A stretch of 64,000 bases of DNA from Hymenopus coronatus (GCA_030762935.1 CM060880.1:13798501-13862500); one strand, 5' to 3'; numbered from the stretch's first letter, positions 24,369 to 35,924 are shown. Notes: generated by a model not told the origin, from the sequence alone. Numbers and translations: made by a program.

Positions 24369-25495
24369 TTTTTACTTTCTCTAACCCCGTATGTACAATG
24401 TACATAGTGCTTAGATATTGTATGCCACCCAAAAAACCGATACCGAGATTTCACCGGAAATATATGTTTTGGTGTCCCCTGAGTCAGAAAAAAGTCCTAT
24501 GTGTGTGGACAACCTAGCTCAAAAACGAAAAGTCGCCCTCCGTGGTATAATGGTTACCATGCTAACTTCATATACCCAAGGATGGGGGTTCAAACCCGAG
24601 TTAGGCCGATGGATTTTCGGGCGTAAAATCCTTAGTATGACTTCCTTCGGAAGGGAAGTAAAGCCGTTGGTCCCGTGTCGTAGATTTACGGCACTTAAAA
24701 AGCCTCAAGCCTGATAGTGAGGCCTCTGATCAAAATTAAGCGGTCTTTCACACCCAGTATAGAATGGGATGCTGAGAGCCTCAGCAGTTAAAAGGGCGTC
24801 CATAAACAACACGCCATTCACATTTATTTCAAAAACGAAAAGACCGTTAAAGACCAAACCTCGTATTTAAGTTAAGTATCTTCTAAGAATGCGACACGAA
24901 GATTTTCAAGAAAAAACCGTCATCAAAATTTACCTTTTACGTGGAACAATTTTAGAACATTTTGATTTTCTCAAAAAAAAAATAACTTGTAACGATTTTG
25001 ATTAAAATGCCATATATTAAAGATATTCACAATCCTAATAAAATAGTTATCTTGAATTTTCTGGGAGTAGCCTCTGAAGACCTCTTTATTTTGATGACTT
25101 TTTCCGAATTTTGCTTAGCTGCTAAACCGTAAAAGATAGACAAAGCTTACTGTAGATATCGTCAAAACACACAATTTATGTCATTGACATTTTGGTTGTG
25201 GAGGTAAACGTCTCGAAGATATTCCTTGTTATTGGTTTCAGTTGTAAAGTACTTATACTTTTCTCAGACAGGAAGAGTCCGTTTTTCTTATGTTCTATTC
25301 CTGGCCAAGTACAACGAAGACTTCAAAAACATTTGCTTGTCAGTTTAGCCTAGTGTATTCGCGTAGTTCCTTTCTGCTTACAGGGAAGCAAATAATAAGA
25401 ACTGTATGGTGTAGGAAGAAGAGTAATATTTTGTAAGACATTTGTTTGTAGAACAGCTAGAGAAAGGCATGCGAGTGTAACATATCATACTTTTA
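24369..25495 (-). mobile_element. HP element inserted in duplication, itself split by SINE B
   Basis: Starts TTTTTACTTTCTCTAACCCC, is interrupted at 24533-24829 by SINE B, resumes with the duplicated CAAAAACGAAAAG block and ends GGCATGCGAGTGTAACATATC then ACTTTT. The nested order gives relative ages: duplication, then HP, then SINE B. Confidence 0.88.
24533..24829 (+). mobile_element. SINE B, full length with target duplication
   Basis: A 297-bp tRNA-derived SINE. Internal promoter: A box TGGTATAATGGTTACCATGC and B box GGTTCAAACCC. The body has TTCGGGCGTAAAATCCTTAG, CTTCCTTCGGAAGGGAAGTA and AGCCTGATAGTGAGGCCTCTG; the tail has AGAATGGGATGCTGAGAGCC. A 13-bp target duplication CAAAAACGAAAAG flanks it (24520-24532 and 24830-24842). 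No coding capacity; insertion would need LINE-encoded reverse transcriptase and endonuclease. Confidence 0.93.
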
Positions 25496-26010
25496 TCAGT
25501 AATTAATTATTAATTCGTTCCCTTTTGGAGATAGAGTCTCCAATCTAGTGATTTCCCTTTGGATATAAAACCGAGGATATACATATATTTATATTTGAAT
25601 TATAATATCTTGATAATTTGCACCATTATTATTGCAGCATTCATAACCAACCGTTATTTTCTATTAAAGCAGTTTCATTAATTAATACGCATATATTTGG
25701 TATAACCAGTAATGAAATGTACAGCTTATACATATATGAAGAATAGCTAATAATTTGTATTTTTTCCATTTGTAGGAGCAATAAAGTGACTTAGACACAA
25801 AAAATACCTGTGTCATTCCGTGAGCATGATCTCCTAACTTTTTGACAGCCGTACAGAACTTTTTCATGTGACTGAGTTATCTTGTTAAGCAAACAGAGAG
25901 AGAGAGAGAGATAGTGAGAATGTCTATCCAGTATGAGGAGGCAACGTCGAACGAAGGTAGCTATGCCTTGCTCTGAGAAAGAAACTTCGGTAGTGACATC
26001 GCTCAACAGA
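25496..26010. repeat. dispersed duplication, copy B parts 2 and 3
   Basis: 25496-25780 matches 16897-17225 and 25778-26010 matches 17681-17945. Copy B lacks the 450-bp segment found in copy A and has a small (GA)n run at 25895-25912. Confidence 0.78.
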
Positions 26011-26049
26011 CATTAACCTACGTGTAATAAGTCATTTTGCCAGTCAAAT

Positions 26050-26118
26050 AGAGACAATTTTTCAGTCTGAATCAACCTGTCCAGCTCTTGTCCTACATAC
26101 GGCTTATGTGAAAAAAAA
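26050..26118 (+). mobile_element. SINE E tail fragment
   Basis: TTTTTCAGTCTGAATCAACC ... GTCCTACATACG matches the sequence following the tRNA-like unit at 26346-26402, so it is probably the body of the same repeat without its head. Confidence 0.55.
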
Positions 26119-26270
26119 ATTAATTGACCATAATAGTTGGCTGTACTATGAAACCCGGGACTTACAGTACTTGCGATATTGCAAGTCGCCATTGGGGTAT
26201 GTCAACTCAAAGTAATATGACATCATCTTGTGGTTTATCAGGAAACATGCGAGTCAGTTGAGAAATTCAA

Positions 26271-26402
26271 TGCCATGCTAGCTCAGTGGTAGAGCAACCG
26301 GCTAAAGACCGGAAGATCCCTGGTTCAAATCCCGGCTATGGCATTGAATTTTTCAGTCTGACTCTACCTATCCAACTTCGGTCCTGCATACGTGTGAAAA
26401 AG
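26271..26402 (+). mobile_element. SINE E with tRNA-Phe-like head
   Basis: The 73 bases 26271-26343 form a tRNA-like cloverleaf: acceptor TGCCATG with TATGGCA, D arm GCTCAGTGGTAGAGC, anticodon loop CTAAAGA, and T arm CCTGG-TTCAAAT-CCCGG with a central mismatch. The overall wording resembles tRNA-Phe, but the anticodon would read AAA, the anticodon stem holds only four pairs and the T stem is mismatched. The following TTCAGTCTGACTCTACC tail recurs at 26050, so I call it a SINE head and not a working tRNA gene. Confidence 0.6.
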
Positions 26403-26655
26403 CAAGTACATTAAAATTAATAAGCACTATGTATTTTAGAAATCCCAATTCCGAAATTTTACCTTCAATACTGTCGGTACTTGCGCTACCCACCATACGA
26501 TGGGGTAGAGGATGTGTTAGCTCTTATTTTGAGCTAAAATATTTTGGCGCATAAATACTTCATAAATAATTTACCACTTTTCCCTTGCTGTACGGTCACA
26601 TTAACCGAATTGTACTGTAAACAGTGGCCATATTATGTGCTATCAGGTAATGCAA

Positions 26656-27237
26656 TTTTACTCTCTCTACACGTACTATGTACATAGTGTATAGAGGAGG
26701 TACTGCATTCCACCAAAAAATTCAATACAGAGATTTCACCGGAAATACACGTTTTAGGGCCTTCTGTATCAAAAACGAAAAGTCGGTAAAATACAAAACT
26801 TAACATTTAAGTTTAGTCTCTTCCAGGGATGCGACACGAAGATTTTGAAAATCTTCCTCCACCCCAAACTACCATTTACATGGAAACATTTTTGAAAATT
26901 TTGATTTTCTCCAAAATGGCTCCAACGATTTTGATTAAAGTGCCATATATTAAATATATTTATATTGCAAATAATATATATATCGAATTTTCTGGGAATA
27001 GCTTCTAAAGACCTGTTTATTGTGAATGCATTTTGCGTAAATGTTAAACCGTAAGAGATAGACAAAAGCTTACTACACGAAAAATGTAGATCACGATAAA
27101 ACCACATTTGTTCGTGGAGTTGATTGTTTTTGAGATATATCTTATTGTTGGTTTCAGCTTTATAAAACTTAAACTTTTCTCATACAGGAATTTGTCAGTA
27201 TAGAAAGTCATGTGAATGGAACACATCAGATTTTACA
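26656..27237 (-). mobile_element. HP element with internal deletion
   Basis: Clean palindrome end (CACGTACTATGTACATAGTG) flanked by TTTT. A deletion removes the GT tract, and a second joins AGGAATTTGTCAG to TATAGAAAGTCATG. Ends ACACATCAGATTTTAC, also with TTTT. Confidence 0.85.
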
Positions 27238-27624
27238 TTAACAAGTATCAGACATCCGTGGCAGATATTCGCGTGAATGGAAGTTTTATCTTCTTTTCCT
27301 TAAGTTTATTTTTAGTCTTGCTCTGGAGATTCGCTCTTGAGCACGGAAAATGTTTCGCAAGGGAACTTCTTTTGTTAGAGTCACGGAAGGACCTCTCCCG
27401 TTCACAGATAACTTTTAGTCGCAGCTTCGATTATTTCTTTGACGCCAGGTGGCCCTCCCAACCTGATAAAGCCGATGTTTCCTTCTGGACGGTCACGACA
27501 CCTATGCCTTGTCCAGTCTCGCACTGCCTCACCTCATTGCACGTAACTGGCAAATGCCGTGGTGGTGCCCTACTTTTAGTCCTTTCCAAATTAGCATTAA
27601 CATTCACCAACGTCTTATGAGGTA
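27238..27624. other. single-copy island between two HP elements
   Basis: Balanced base composition, unlike the flanking repeats. The 134-codon plus-strand ORF (27216-27620) starts inside the left HP element, and a 72-codon ORF overlaps it on the minus strand. No domain is recognised; it could include an exon, but I cannot support one. Confidence 0.3.
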
Positions 27625-28488
27625 AAAACCTGATGTGTTCCATCCACATGACTTTCTCTACATCTCTGCAACAAATTATGTTAGAAAGTATGATATGTTA
27701 CACTCGCATGCCTTTCTCTAGCTGTTCTACAAACTTCATGCTAATTGAGAAAAAAATAGCAGAAATAGTCTTATTACTTGCTTCCTTGCAAGTAGAAGCG
27801 AAATAAGGGAGTACCATAGGTTAAAGTGGAAGTCAAAAGTTGATTGCTATGCGACTGAAGTTCCTTTGTTTGTATGGGCAGGAGTTGACAAATTACTGTA
27901 TGAGAAAAGTATGTTTTTCAAAGCTGAAAGCAAAAATAAGGAATATCTAAAAAATGATCAACTCCATGAAAAAAATGTATGTAACATAAATTGTGTGTTT
28001 TAACGTGCTCTATATTTTTTGTGTGGTAAGTTTTTGTCCAAGTCCTACGGTTTAGCATTTGTGCAAGATTTCGTAAAATTCTTCCAGAATAAAGTAGTCT
28101 TCAGAGGTTATTTCCAGAAAATTCAAGACATACATTGTATTTGTCAGGTATATATCTTAAATATACGATATTTTAATCAAAATCGTTAGAACCATTTTTA
28201 AGAAATTCAAAATTTTTTAAAAAAGTTCCATGTAAAGGATAGTTCGGGGTGGGGGGCTTTTCTTGAAAATCCGCATCCTCGGAAGATACCAAACTTAAAT
28301 ACCAAGTTTGGTATTCAACGGTCTTTTCGTTTTTGAGCTATGCTGCCCACAGACACACACATACACACGAACATTTTTCTAAAAATGCTTATTTTGGATT
28401 TATGGAGTCTCAAAACATGTATTTCCGTTGAAATCTCGGTATCGAATTTTTGGGTGCATTACACAGTTCGTATAGAGAAAGTAAAAAT
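27625..28488 (+). mobile_element. HP element, duplicated 5' end and lost palindrome
   Basis: The terminal block occurs twice in tandem: CTGATGTGTTCCATCCACAT (27629) and TGATATGTTACACTCGCATG (27690). The second is the variant seen at the end of 24369-25495. The 3' palindrome is reduced to ACACAGTTCGTATAG, yet AGAGAAAGTAAAAA follows. Confidence 0.82.
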
Positions 28489-28506
28489 GGATGTAAATAC
28501 TATTTT

Positions 28507-28960
28507 AAAAAAAATTGTGTCCTATTCACATGACTTTCTCTACATCTCTACAATAAATTATTCTTAAAAAGCTTATTCTTCTATGTACTGAAGGCTAATC
28601 GAGAAAAAAACCTTAGAAGTAAATATCTTATTACTTGCTTCCTTGTAAATAGAAGCGAAATAAGGGAGTAACATTGGTTAAAGTGATAGTCGAAAGCTGG
28701 TTGCTATGTTATTGGAGTTCCTTTGTTTGTATGGACAGGAGTTGACAAATGAAATGCGTTTCTTTGTATTGCCAGGGGTTGACTAAGTCCCGTATTAGAA
28801 AAGTTAATGTATTGTAAAACTGAAACCAATAACAAGGAAATTCTACAAAGTTGAACTCCACAAAAAAGTGTATATATCATAAATTGTGTGTTTTAACAAT
28901 ATATACATTTTTATGTAGTACGTTTCTGTCTACCTCTTACAGTTTACTAGTTGTGTAAGT
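28507..28960 (+). mobile_element. HP element, 5' half only
   Basis: Starts AAAATTGTGTCCTATTCACA. The TGGACAGGAGTTGACAAAT block is followed by a second partial version (TTGCCAGGGGTTGACTAAGT), a local duplication. Stops at the TTACAGTTTACTAGTTGTG block. Confidence 0.78.
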
Positions 28961-29621
28961 GTATGAACAGAGAGTTTATCCATGAGTAGAACAATTTCAA
29001 ACGCGATCCGTTCTACAAGTGTATAATAGAGGTTTGTCCACTTGTATAATACATTATTTTATCCTACAGATACGATAAATTAACATATACAAATATTCAG
29101 TTAATTACTTTACAATAGATAGTAATAAATTAAATAAGGAATAAGGTATTGAATTGCTGCATACTTACAGTTATAAAATATGGTAGGTTATGTATGAAAA
29201 CTAATTTTGTTTTTATTGCTGCTAGTTTAAAATTGATTAAGTTTACGATGGGCGTTGAGAAGGTTAATATATCGGTTCCAAATGATATATTAATGAAGCA
29301 AAAGAAGCGGATGAGGCTTTATTACCGTCGACTTCACGGAATTTATACGAAGAAGGGTTTCCATTTGGAGGTATTAGCTGCAATAGCAATGTGCAAAGTC
29401 ACTTTCATATAGTTAAAGAATAAAAATGTTTGGTGTTGCTTTTAAAAGGTTATAGAACATTTGTAGTTATTTATTTACTTTATCACACTGGTTACCGGAG
29501 CAAAGAGTGAATTGTGTTTACTTTATCCCACCCGTTGCGCTAATAACTTTCACTTAGATTTGAAGTCCAAGTTTTCTTATGTCGTTTCTGCAACGGCGTC
29601 TATTACTAGTATATGTAGGAT
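28961..29621. other. single-copy AT-rich stretch with an 87-codon ORF
   Basis: The ORF at 29149-29412 (plus) has a basic, mixed C-terminal half (VEKVNISVPNDILMKQ ...) but no recognised domain; a pyrimidine-rich stretch ending CTACAG lies upstream at about 29070. I treat it as unproven. Confidence 0.25.
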
Positions 29622-29990
29622 ATATATGTTTTATATACGGTATATTAATCAAAATCGATAGAGCCATTTTTGAGAAAATCAACATTTTCGAAAATGTTTT
29701 CCATGTAAAGGGTAGTCTGAGGTGGGGGGATTTTCTTTCAAAATCTTCGTGTCGCAAATTTTGAAAATACTATAAATATCAAGTTTGGTATTTTAGCAAC
29801 TTTTCATTTTGAGTTATCATTTTCACAAACACACTACTACACTACACACACGAACCTTTTTCTAAAAATGTTTTTTTCTATATAATGGGACCGTAAAACG
29901 TGTATTTCCTGTGAAATGTCGGCATGGAATTTTTGGGTGGAGTGCAATACCTTCTCTATGTACCATGTGCTATGTAGAGAAAGTAAAAAT
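29622..29990 (+). mobile_element. HP element, 3' half
   Basis: From the TATACGGTATATTAATCAAAATCG block to a shortened palindrome (TGTACCATGTGCTATGTAG) and AGAAAGTAAAAA. Confidence 0.8.
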
Positions 29991-31189
29991 CTGCTGTTTG
30001 TTGTCTTTATTATAGATGACTCCATTTGATTTAAGTGATATTTGTTTACGAGCACTGAATTGGCAATAATTAGGTTGGCAGTACCTACATGCTGAGGCGC
30101 CTTAGACTCTACTGTTGTCGAGGTTGAGAGGCCCGTGTTGCAATTAAGCCCAGGAACACTCAGCTTCACTCTCCATCCTCAGAAAGAGGGAGGGAGGTAC
30201 TTCCTTAAATTGTGTTTCTTTCCATTTGTTGTGACTCACTCACAGTGTAAACTCGATCACATTATTGAGCGCGAACTAGGACATCCTAACCAGTAGCTAG
30301 CGTTCAATTGTTATTTATGGTACAAGTGGTGTTTTATATTGTGAGTAAAGGAGATTCAGAAACGAGGTCTTAGGTCAAGATTCAAAATCCTATGAACTAT
30401 ATAAAGCAATTTTAACATATGTGTCATACTCTATTTTTACTTCTCTGGCCTCTATGTACACAAGGCGGAAAAAGAAATCAGCACTGCCTTCTTCCGTACA
30501 CCGCATTTCTTACCGTTTGTCTTGTTTTCATTATATTGGCTGATACTGTCACCTTGCAGGTGAGTGTTCTGTATCGAACCAATAGAGAGCATACCTATGT
30601 TGGGTTTGCCAACTCATTCGTTAATAGGTATAGCCAGCCGCCTCCCTCAACTGGAAGAGAGATTAAGTAACGTGTCTCCTTTCAAAATGGTGGAGACAGA
30701 TTTTTGGCGTTCTTTCGCATTCTTAATTGGGACTAGAGAGAAAATGCCTGTATCGAAATTTACATGAATATAAGCAGGTCCTCGAGATGTTTTGAATTTT
30801 GCAGAATTGTTTTATGTGCGTTGGGTAGAACATTTTTTGTATAGTGCCTAAAGTTACGGCGGGGTTTGGGGTTTGTTCTGAAGGAGAATAGAACTGTCAA
30901 AATAGGCAGTAAATCAGTATTGTTCGTGAACCTCCTCATCAACACCTCATTTTTTAGGACTTGGTCTTGGTTCTGTTGTGATCCAGATTTTGTATGCTTC
31001 TCGCAGGCTACTCACCCAAGGAATTGATGTATAACTCCTGCTTTGAAATTTATTTGAGAGCAAATTAACAAAAGCATTTCTCTGTATAGGATAGTTTGAG
31101 ATATTTCTTTTTTAATTTCTCTTGCACATATGTGCAGACACGCCCTATAGATGCCCCTACAGACAGTTAGAAATTCGATGTATATTACA
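29991..31189. other. single-copy region with one exon-like stretch
   Basis: Contains 30465-30559, which could be an exon: a CAG|GTGAGT donor at 30557-30565, an AG after a pyrimidine-rich tract at 30463-30464, and an open frame between them encoding a hydrophobic segment (TAFLTVCLVFIILADTV). The rest shows no gene features. Confidence 0.25.
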
Positions 31190-31948
31190 ATTTGTGCTCT
31201 GTGTACAATGTACATAGGGATAGAGAAGGTATTATATTCCACCAAAAAATTCGATGTCGAGATTTCACCGGAAAAATATGTTTTGGGGTCCGAAAATGTG
31301 CATTTTTAGAAAAAGGTGTGTCTGTGTTTGTGGACAGCATATCTCAAAAACGAAAATACCGTTAAATACCAAACTTGGTATTTAGGTTTGCTATCTTCCA
31401 AGGATGCGACACGAAGATTTTCAAGAAAATCTCCCCACCACAAACTACCCTTTAAATAGAATTTTTTTCGAAAATGTTGGCTAGCGGTTATAATTAAAAT
31501 GCCGTACATTGAAGATATTTACATCCCAAATAAAATGTATATCTTAAATTTTCTGGGAATAGCTCTGAAGACCTCTTTATTCGCGATCAATTTTGCCGAA
31601 TTTTGCTTTATTGCTAAACCGTAAGAGATAGACAAAAACGTATTACACAACAAATGTAGATCTCGTCAAAACACACAATTTGTGTCCTTTACGTTTTTGT
31701 TCTGAACGTCACCGTTTCCGAAACATTGTAAAGAACTTATAGTTTTCTCAGACAGAAAATGTGCGTTTTGTTCTTCCTGGCTAAACAAAGAACCGATTTG
31801 CATTGACAATCGCATAAGGATAACTTAAAACATTGGACTATCTCTTTAGCATAGCGCATTCCTTTATTTCCGTTCTACTTATAAGGAACTAAGTAATAAG
31901 GCAGAACGGCTAGAGATAGTCATGTGAATGTAACACATACGATGTTTT
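31190..31948 (-). mobile_element. HP element, nearly complete
   Basis: Palindrome partly decayed (CTGTGTACAATGTACATAGGG); CA/GT tract short. Ends TAGTCATGTGAATGTAACACA. Confidence 0.8.
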
Positions 31949-32588
31949 AGACAGTTCTCAATATTTATAGACATATTATAATTATAAATAGATCGTATTA
32001 CTTATTTCTCGGAGTTCTTGCTTAATGGTCTGCGATATTCAGTTGTTGCCTTCTTTAGCATCAGTGCTGACAACATGACGACATACTCGTACAGAACGAA
32101 AACATTCTATACAAGGAGGCAATGAAAATAATAAATATATGTCATACTGATTTCTTGACTTTTTTAGATAGTAGTTGTAGTTTTGCTCTCTCCGCTGCTT
32201 GCATAATTTCCTCTGGTTCAGCAGATTCCATTCAAATCATCAGCGATTCTTTGGATCGATACGAGCTTTCAGAGTCATAGCTTCTTGAATGAGGCCGTGG
32301 ACGCATAAGCCAAAATTGGCAACGTAGGAGTGTTATAATGTTATAACATGTTTCTTAAGGTAAGGTTTTGTATCAGTAACCCCACTAATCAGAATAATAT
32401 TGGCCAGGATTAGTGGAATATATTGCAATCCCCAATTTTGTAAACCAAACATTCGCAACCAACGAATTACTTACTCTTTCTCAACATATTAGCTGAATTT
32501 AAGTCCCGTGGTTATTGCTCTACCATCTGCCTTCCTTTCACCACCCTCAAATAGCTATACCCCACGTCGCAAAACCTTGTTCGCGGGA
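31949..32588. other. unassigned sequence
   Basis: No recognised gene or repeat. Confidence 0.4.
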
Positions 32589-32838
32589 ATACACCTTAGG
32601 TCGCGGTTCAAACCCGACGGAGGACGATGGGTTTTTTCGGGCGTAAATATTCATAGCATGGCTTCTTTCGGAAGCGAAGAGAAGTAAAGCTGTTGGTCCC
32701 GTTTGGTAGATTTACGGCACGCAACAGAACCTCAAGCCTGATAAAGAGGCCTCTGAGCAAAATCAAGCATTCTTTCACGCCCATTATAGAATGGGATGCT
32801 GAAAACCACAGCGTCCATAAATAAAACTCCATTTCATT
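32589..32838 (+). mobile_element. SINE B, A-box side missing
   Basis: Starts at ACCTTAGGTCGCGGTTCAAAC (B box) and continues through TTCGGGCGTAAAT, CTTCTTTCGGAAGCGAAG, GGCCTCTGAGCAAAATCAAG and AGAATGGGATGCTGAAAACC to a CCATAAATAAAACTCC tail. Confidence 0.88.
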
Positions 32839-33684
32839 TCCCGAGTTTGAATTTTTCCTCCGATAGATCAAAAGCTTTTCACCACAGTATCGGGTACTCT
32901 ACTAGAAAATTACAACTTTTGGAAATTACTACAACACTAAACTGTGATATCGTTTTCTCTTTCTGCACATTAAAAGTGCTCCTCACCCGGTTTAATATGG
33001 CTGCTAAAGGTGGTGAGGAATATTTTTAGCGTCCTGTGTATGCATGCGTGCATTTCCTCGAGCTCTCAGAAATGTTTTACTCTTGTTTGTATGCGGAACA
33101 CTAATTATAGCGCACACAATATCGAACCTGACATTTACCCTTCTTGAGGATATTGTATCAAATTGAGGAGAACAAGAGACGATATCACACCGTCGCCATG
33201 GCAACCAGGCTGTGCTTCTCTCGCATTAACCGCAATAACAAAAGGAGTATTGTCAAACACGAGGCTTTGTTCCGGCCAGACTAAGGTATTAAAACAAAAA
33301 CATCCGACAAACGAGCTGTTTCCGAAATGCTATTACATAATTCACTCTCTCAGAGGAAAGTCTGCTTTTGAAGGGGTTGTTGTTTTGTTGTTCTTGGCTG
33401 CCTTTTGTTTTTGTATCGTGCAAGGCAAAAGGGTATTATTGCTCAAGGATGAAATATGAAATTTCAAAATGTAAACAACACCTGCAACGGGCATGCAAAT
33501 AGGGATTTTCACCTTTCACGCTTTGGTTTACACAGTAAATTGGGAGGCGGGGGTGTTATCTGCCTTTTTTCAAAATTTAGCAGCTACTTCAATGTTTCCA
33601 ATAATACAATTTAATTTTATATTTATTTGAAATAACATGCTTTTGGACCGTACGGGAGTCATACTTTTATTATTGTTATTATTT
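32839..33684. other. single-copy region, less AT-rich around 33000-33300
   Basis: Holds an X-box-like site (separate entry) and a 98-codon ORF (33163-33459) with no recognised domain. The base composition and the X-box make this a candidate promoter-proximal or conserved non-coding segment. Confidence 0.3.
33192..33205. promoter_or_regulatory. RFX X-box-like site
   Basis: GTCGCCATGGCAAC agrees closely with the animal X-box bound by RFX factors (GTNRCC...RGYAAC type). RFX sites usually lie just upstream of ciliary genes; no such gene is visible beside this one. Confidence 0.4.
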
Positions 33685-33687
33685 TGT

Positions 33688-33795
33688 CTACCTTTTCTAT
33701 ATCGTTTACTTTTTGTTGGTAGAGGAAATATCTGCATTACACTCAAAAACTGGAGGTTACATTTTCATCGGAAGTACAGGTTTTTGGCGCCGTTG
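33688..33795 (-). mobile_element. HP element, degenerate palindrome-side fragment
   Basis: Reads like the block inside the terminal palindrome: ATCTGCATTACACTCAAAAA, then TTTTCATCGGAAGTACAGG. It breaks off before the CA-tract region. Confidence 0.5.
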
Positions 33796-34474
33796 CAGCG
33801 ACCTGCTTCTCACAAGTCGAAAAAAGAAATAAAATGCCTGAAGATGTCACGATAAAATACTATAGTATTATTGTTATTATTATTATAGTTGTAGTAGTAT
33901 TAATAATAATAATGCTTTAATTAATAGTCAACAATAACATTATTACTGGTATCATTTTACCCTATTAAATCATTAAAAAAATGTTTGGAAATAGGTATTA
34001 ATTCTAAGTATAATAAAGTCGTTTACGTCCTACATACGTTTTTCAGCATAGATTATATGAGATTAGAAAGCATTCTGTAGATTCGTTTAGGCCACATGTA
34101 TACATATGTTTATATACTCCGAAAAAACACAACAACAAACAATGTATAAAGCCCTAGTGATAAAATCACGGGTTACAAAAACAGCAGAATAGACATATAA
34201 TCACATCATTTGCTTTTGAGGCCTGTGCGGCACTACACCATACTTAATATGCTCCATAAAATACTTCCTTTTTTTGCATGCACATACGCCTTTCTCGTAA
34301 AATACTCGAATGTGGAGTTTAATTCTAATGAATGGATGCACTCAATAGCTATGCAATAAATAATTACATTATTTCATCTTACCTACAATAGATAGAAGGA
34401 AGAACATATTTAACATAAGAATCCAATATAAATAGTTCACCAGAAATACTTGATACTGGTTATCTAAATATAGC
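33796..34474. other. AT-rich stretch with (ATT)n microsatellite
   Basis: Imperfect (ATT)/(TAG)/(AAT) trinucleotide repeats at 33860-33915; otherwise unassigned. Confidence 0.5.
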
Positions 34475-34575
34475 GCTTCCGGTGTTCACTCTGGGCGAGA
34501 GCGCTATTTATCTCTGTTTATTATCCAAGTGTTCAGTGCTGAACTACCGAGCTTGGGCCATAGCCTCAGCGTCAT
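34475..34575. repeat. direct repeat, left copy (LTR-like)
   Basis: TTATCTCTGTTTAT, GAGCTTGGGCCATAGC and GCGTCA are shared in order with the right copy at 35925. The two flank about 1.35 kb, as degenerate LTRs or repeated ends would. No tRNA primer-binding site or polypurine tract was identified. Confidence 0.6.
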
Positions 34576-34623
34576 GCTAGTGTCTGGGAGCCTCATGGTT
34601 TTCAGGTGCTATGTTGAAGATAA

Positions 34624-34993
34624 GGCTAAGGCGGCTGAGGATGAACAGGAGCGATTAAGAGTGGTGTCATTTCGGAGTCTTTGTTGCTTTTGTAGGAGGC
34701 TAAGCCGGCTGTGGATGATCAGGATCGATCAAGAGCGACGTCATTTCGGAGGCTTTACTATTTTTGTATGAGGCTAAAGCGGCTGTGGATGATCAGGAGC
34801 TATCAAGAACGGTGTAATGTCGGAGGCTTTACTATTTTTGTATGAGGCTAAAGCGGCTGTGGATGTTCAGGATCGATCAAGAGCGGTGTAATGTCGGAGG
34901 CTTTACTGCTTTTGTATGAGGCTAAGGCGGCTGTGGATGATCAGGAGCTATCAAGAGCGGTGTAATGTCGGAGGCTTTACTGTTTTTGTACGA
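34624..34993. repeat. 74-bp tandem repeat, five units
   Basis: Five units of 74 bp, each starting GGCTAAGGCGGCTGTGG-like and ending TTTTTGTATGA-like. Units 3 to 5 are nearly identical. As 74 is not a multiple of three, the array is not coding in one frame. Confidence 0.95.
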
Positions 34994-35924
34994 GCACTAG
35001 ACGACCTCTTAATCCTGGAACCTTCCAAAGTTCAGTATGGATGCAGCGCATGTCCTCCACAATCTTCTCTCTTTCTTTGGTCTACTGGTGCAGATGCTCT
35101 TTCTTTGCGGCCGTTATCATATTTTCCATCGTCTACTGTTCTGTTTTTCTTGCTGATCCTCACGATCTTCTACCACTTAATTTTATCTTCCCCATCTCTA
35201 ACTCCTTCGCAATATCTTCTTTGAAGCCTTTGACCGTTCTATTTATCTCAGATTTTATAGAGTATATGTCAGAGAGTTCAGATTTCATTTTATCCATTTC
35301 GTTCTTATTACGTCTACAAGACTCATTTTCCTTTCAGCCATTCCGGACTTTATTTGCATCTGCATGTTCTTCATAGCGCAATTCACTATCTCTATTTCGC
35401 TTCATATGCTATCCTTCCAGAATTTATATTCTTTACTTCACTCTCCTTTTTCTCCACTTCGGATATCATGGTCTTTACTTCATGTAATTAGTTTTGAAGT
35501 ACTTCCTCCATCGTGGCGTTAAAACCCCACTTCTGACTCCATGTGAGTTTGGCCAGTTTTCACTGTCACCTCAAAGTTCTGCCACTCCACTAATATGATC
35601 TAGTTCAAACTTTCACCGTCACTTCACTTAGTTCTCGCTGTCGCTTCACTCCTCTAATAGAACCCCTTCTTAGGATGGCTTACTCGCTGCGGAGTCAACC
35701 TTTAAACCTCTCTAGTCTCTAGCAATAGCAGGACTCGCTACTCGTCGCTTGAAGAACCGCTATTTTTGCCGCACAGAAGCCTACTCACTCAACTGACTCA
35801 TTGGTGAGAGCCCTCGCTTATATGACCGTTACAAACGTCTACAGAACAATTTAGAGTGTTGTGGAAGTGGCGAGAAGTGAAAATCTGTAATGTTCTGGTT
35901 TTTTCTATGATAGAGCTTCTGCAG
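34994..35924 (-). other. interior of the direct-repeat-bounded segment
   Basis: The minus strand is purine-rich and, in short broken frames, rich in E and K (for example VKTMISEVEKKESEVKN near 35450). This could be a decayed coiled-coil or gag-like frame. There are many stops and no protease, RT or integrase motif. It may be a non-autonomous, degenerate LTR-type element; evidence is weak. Confidence 0.3.

Noticed and set aside
26271..26343. possible functional tRNA gene
   Set aside because: Anticodon would be AAA, the T stem has a central mismatch and the anticodon stem holds only four pairs. The downstream sequence recurs at 26050, so it is a SINE head.
27216..27620. 134-codon ORF as a host gene
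   Set aside because: Its start lies inside an HP element and an overlapping ORF exists on the other strand; no domain or splice evidence.
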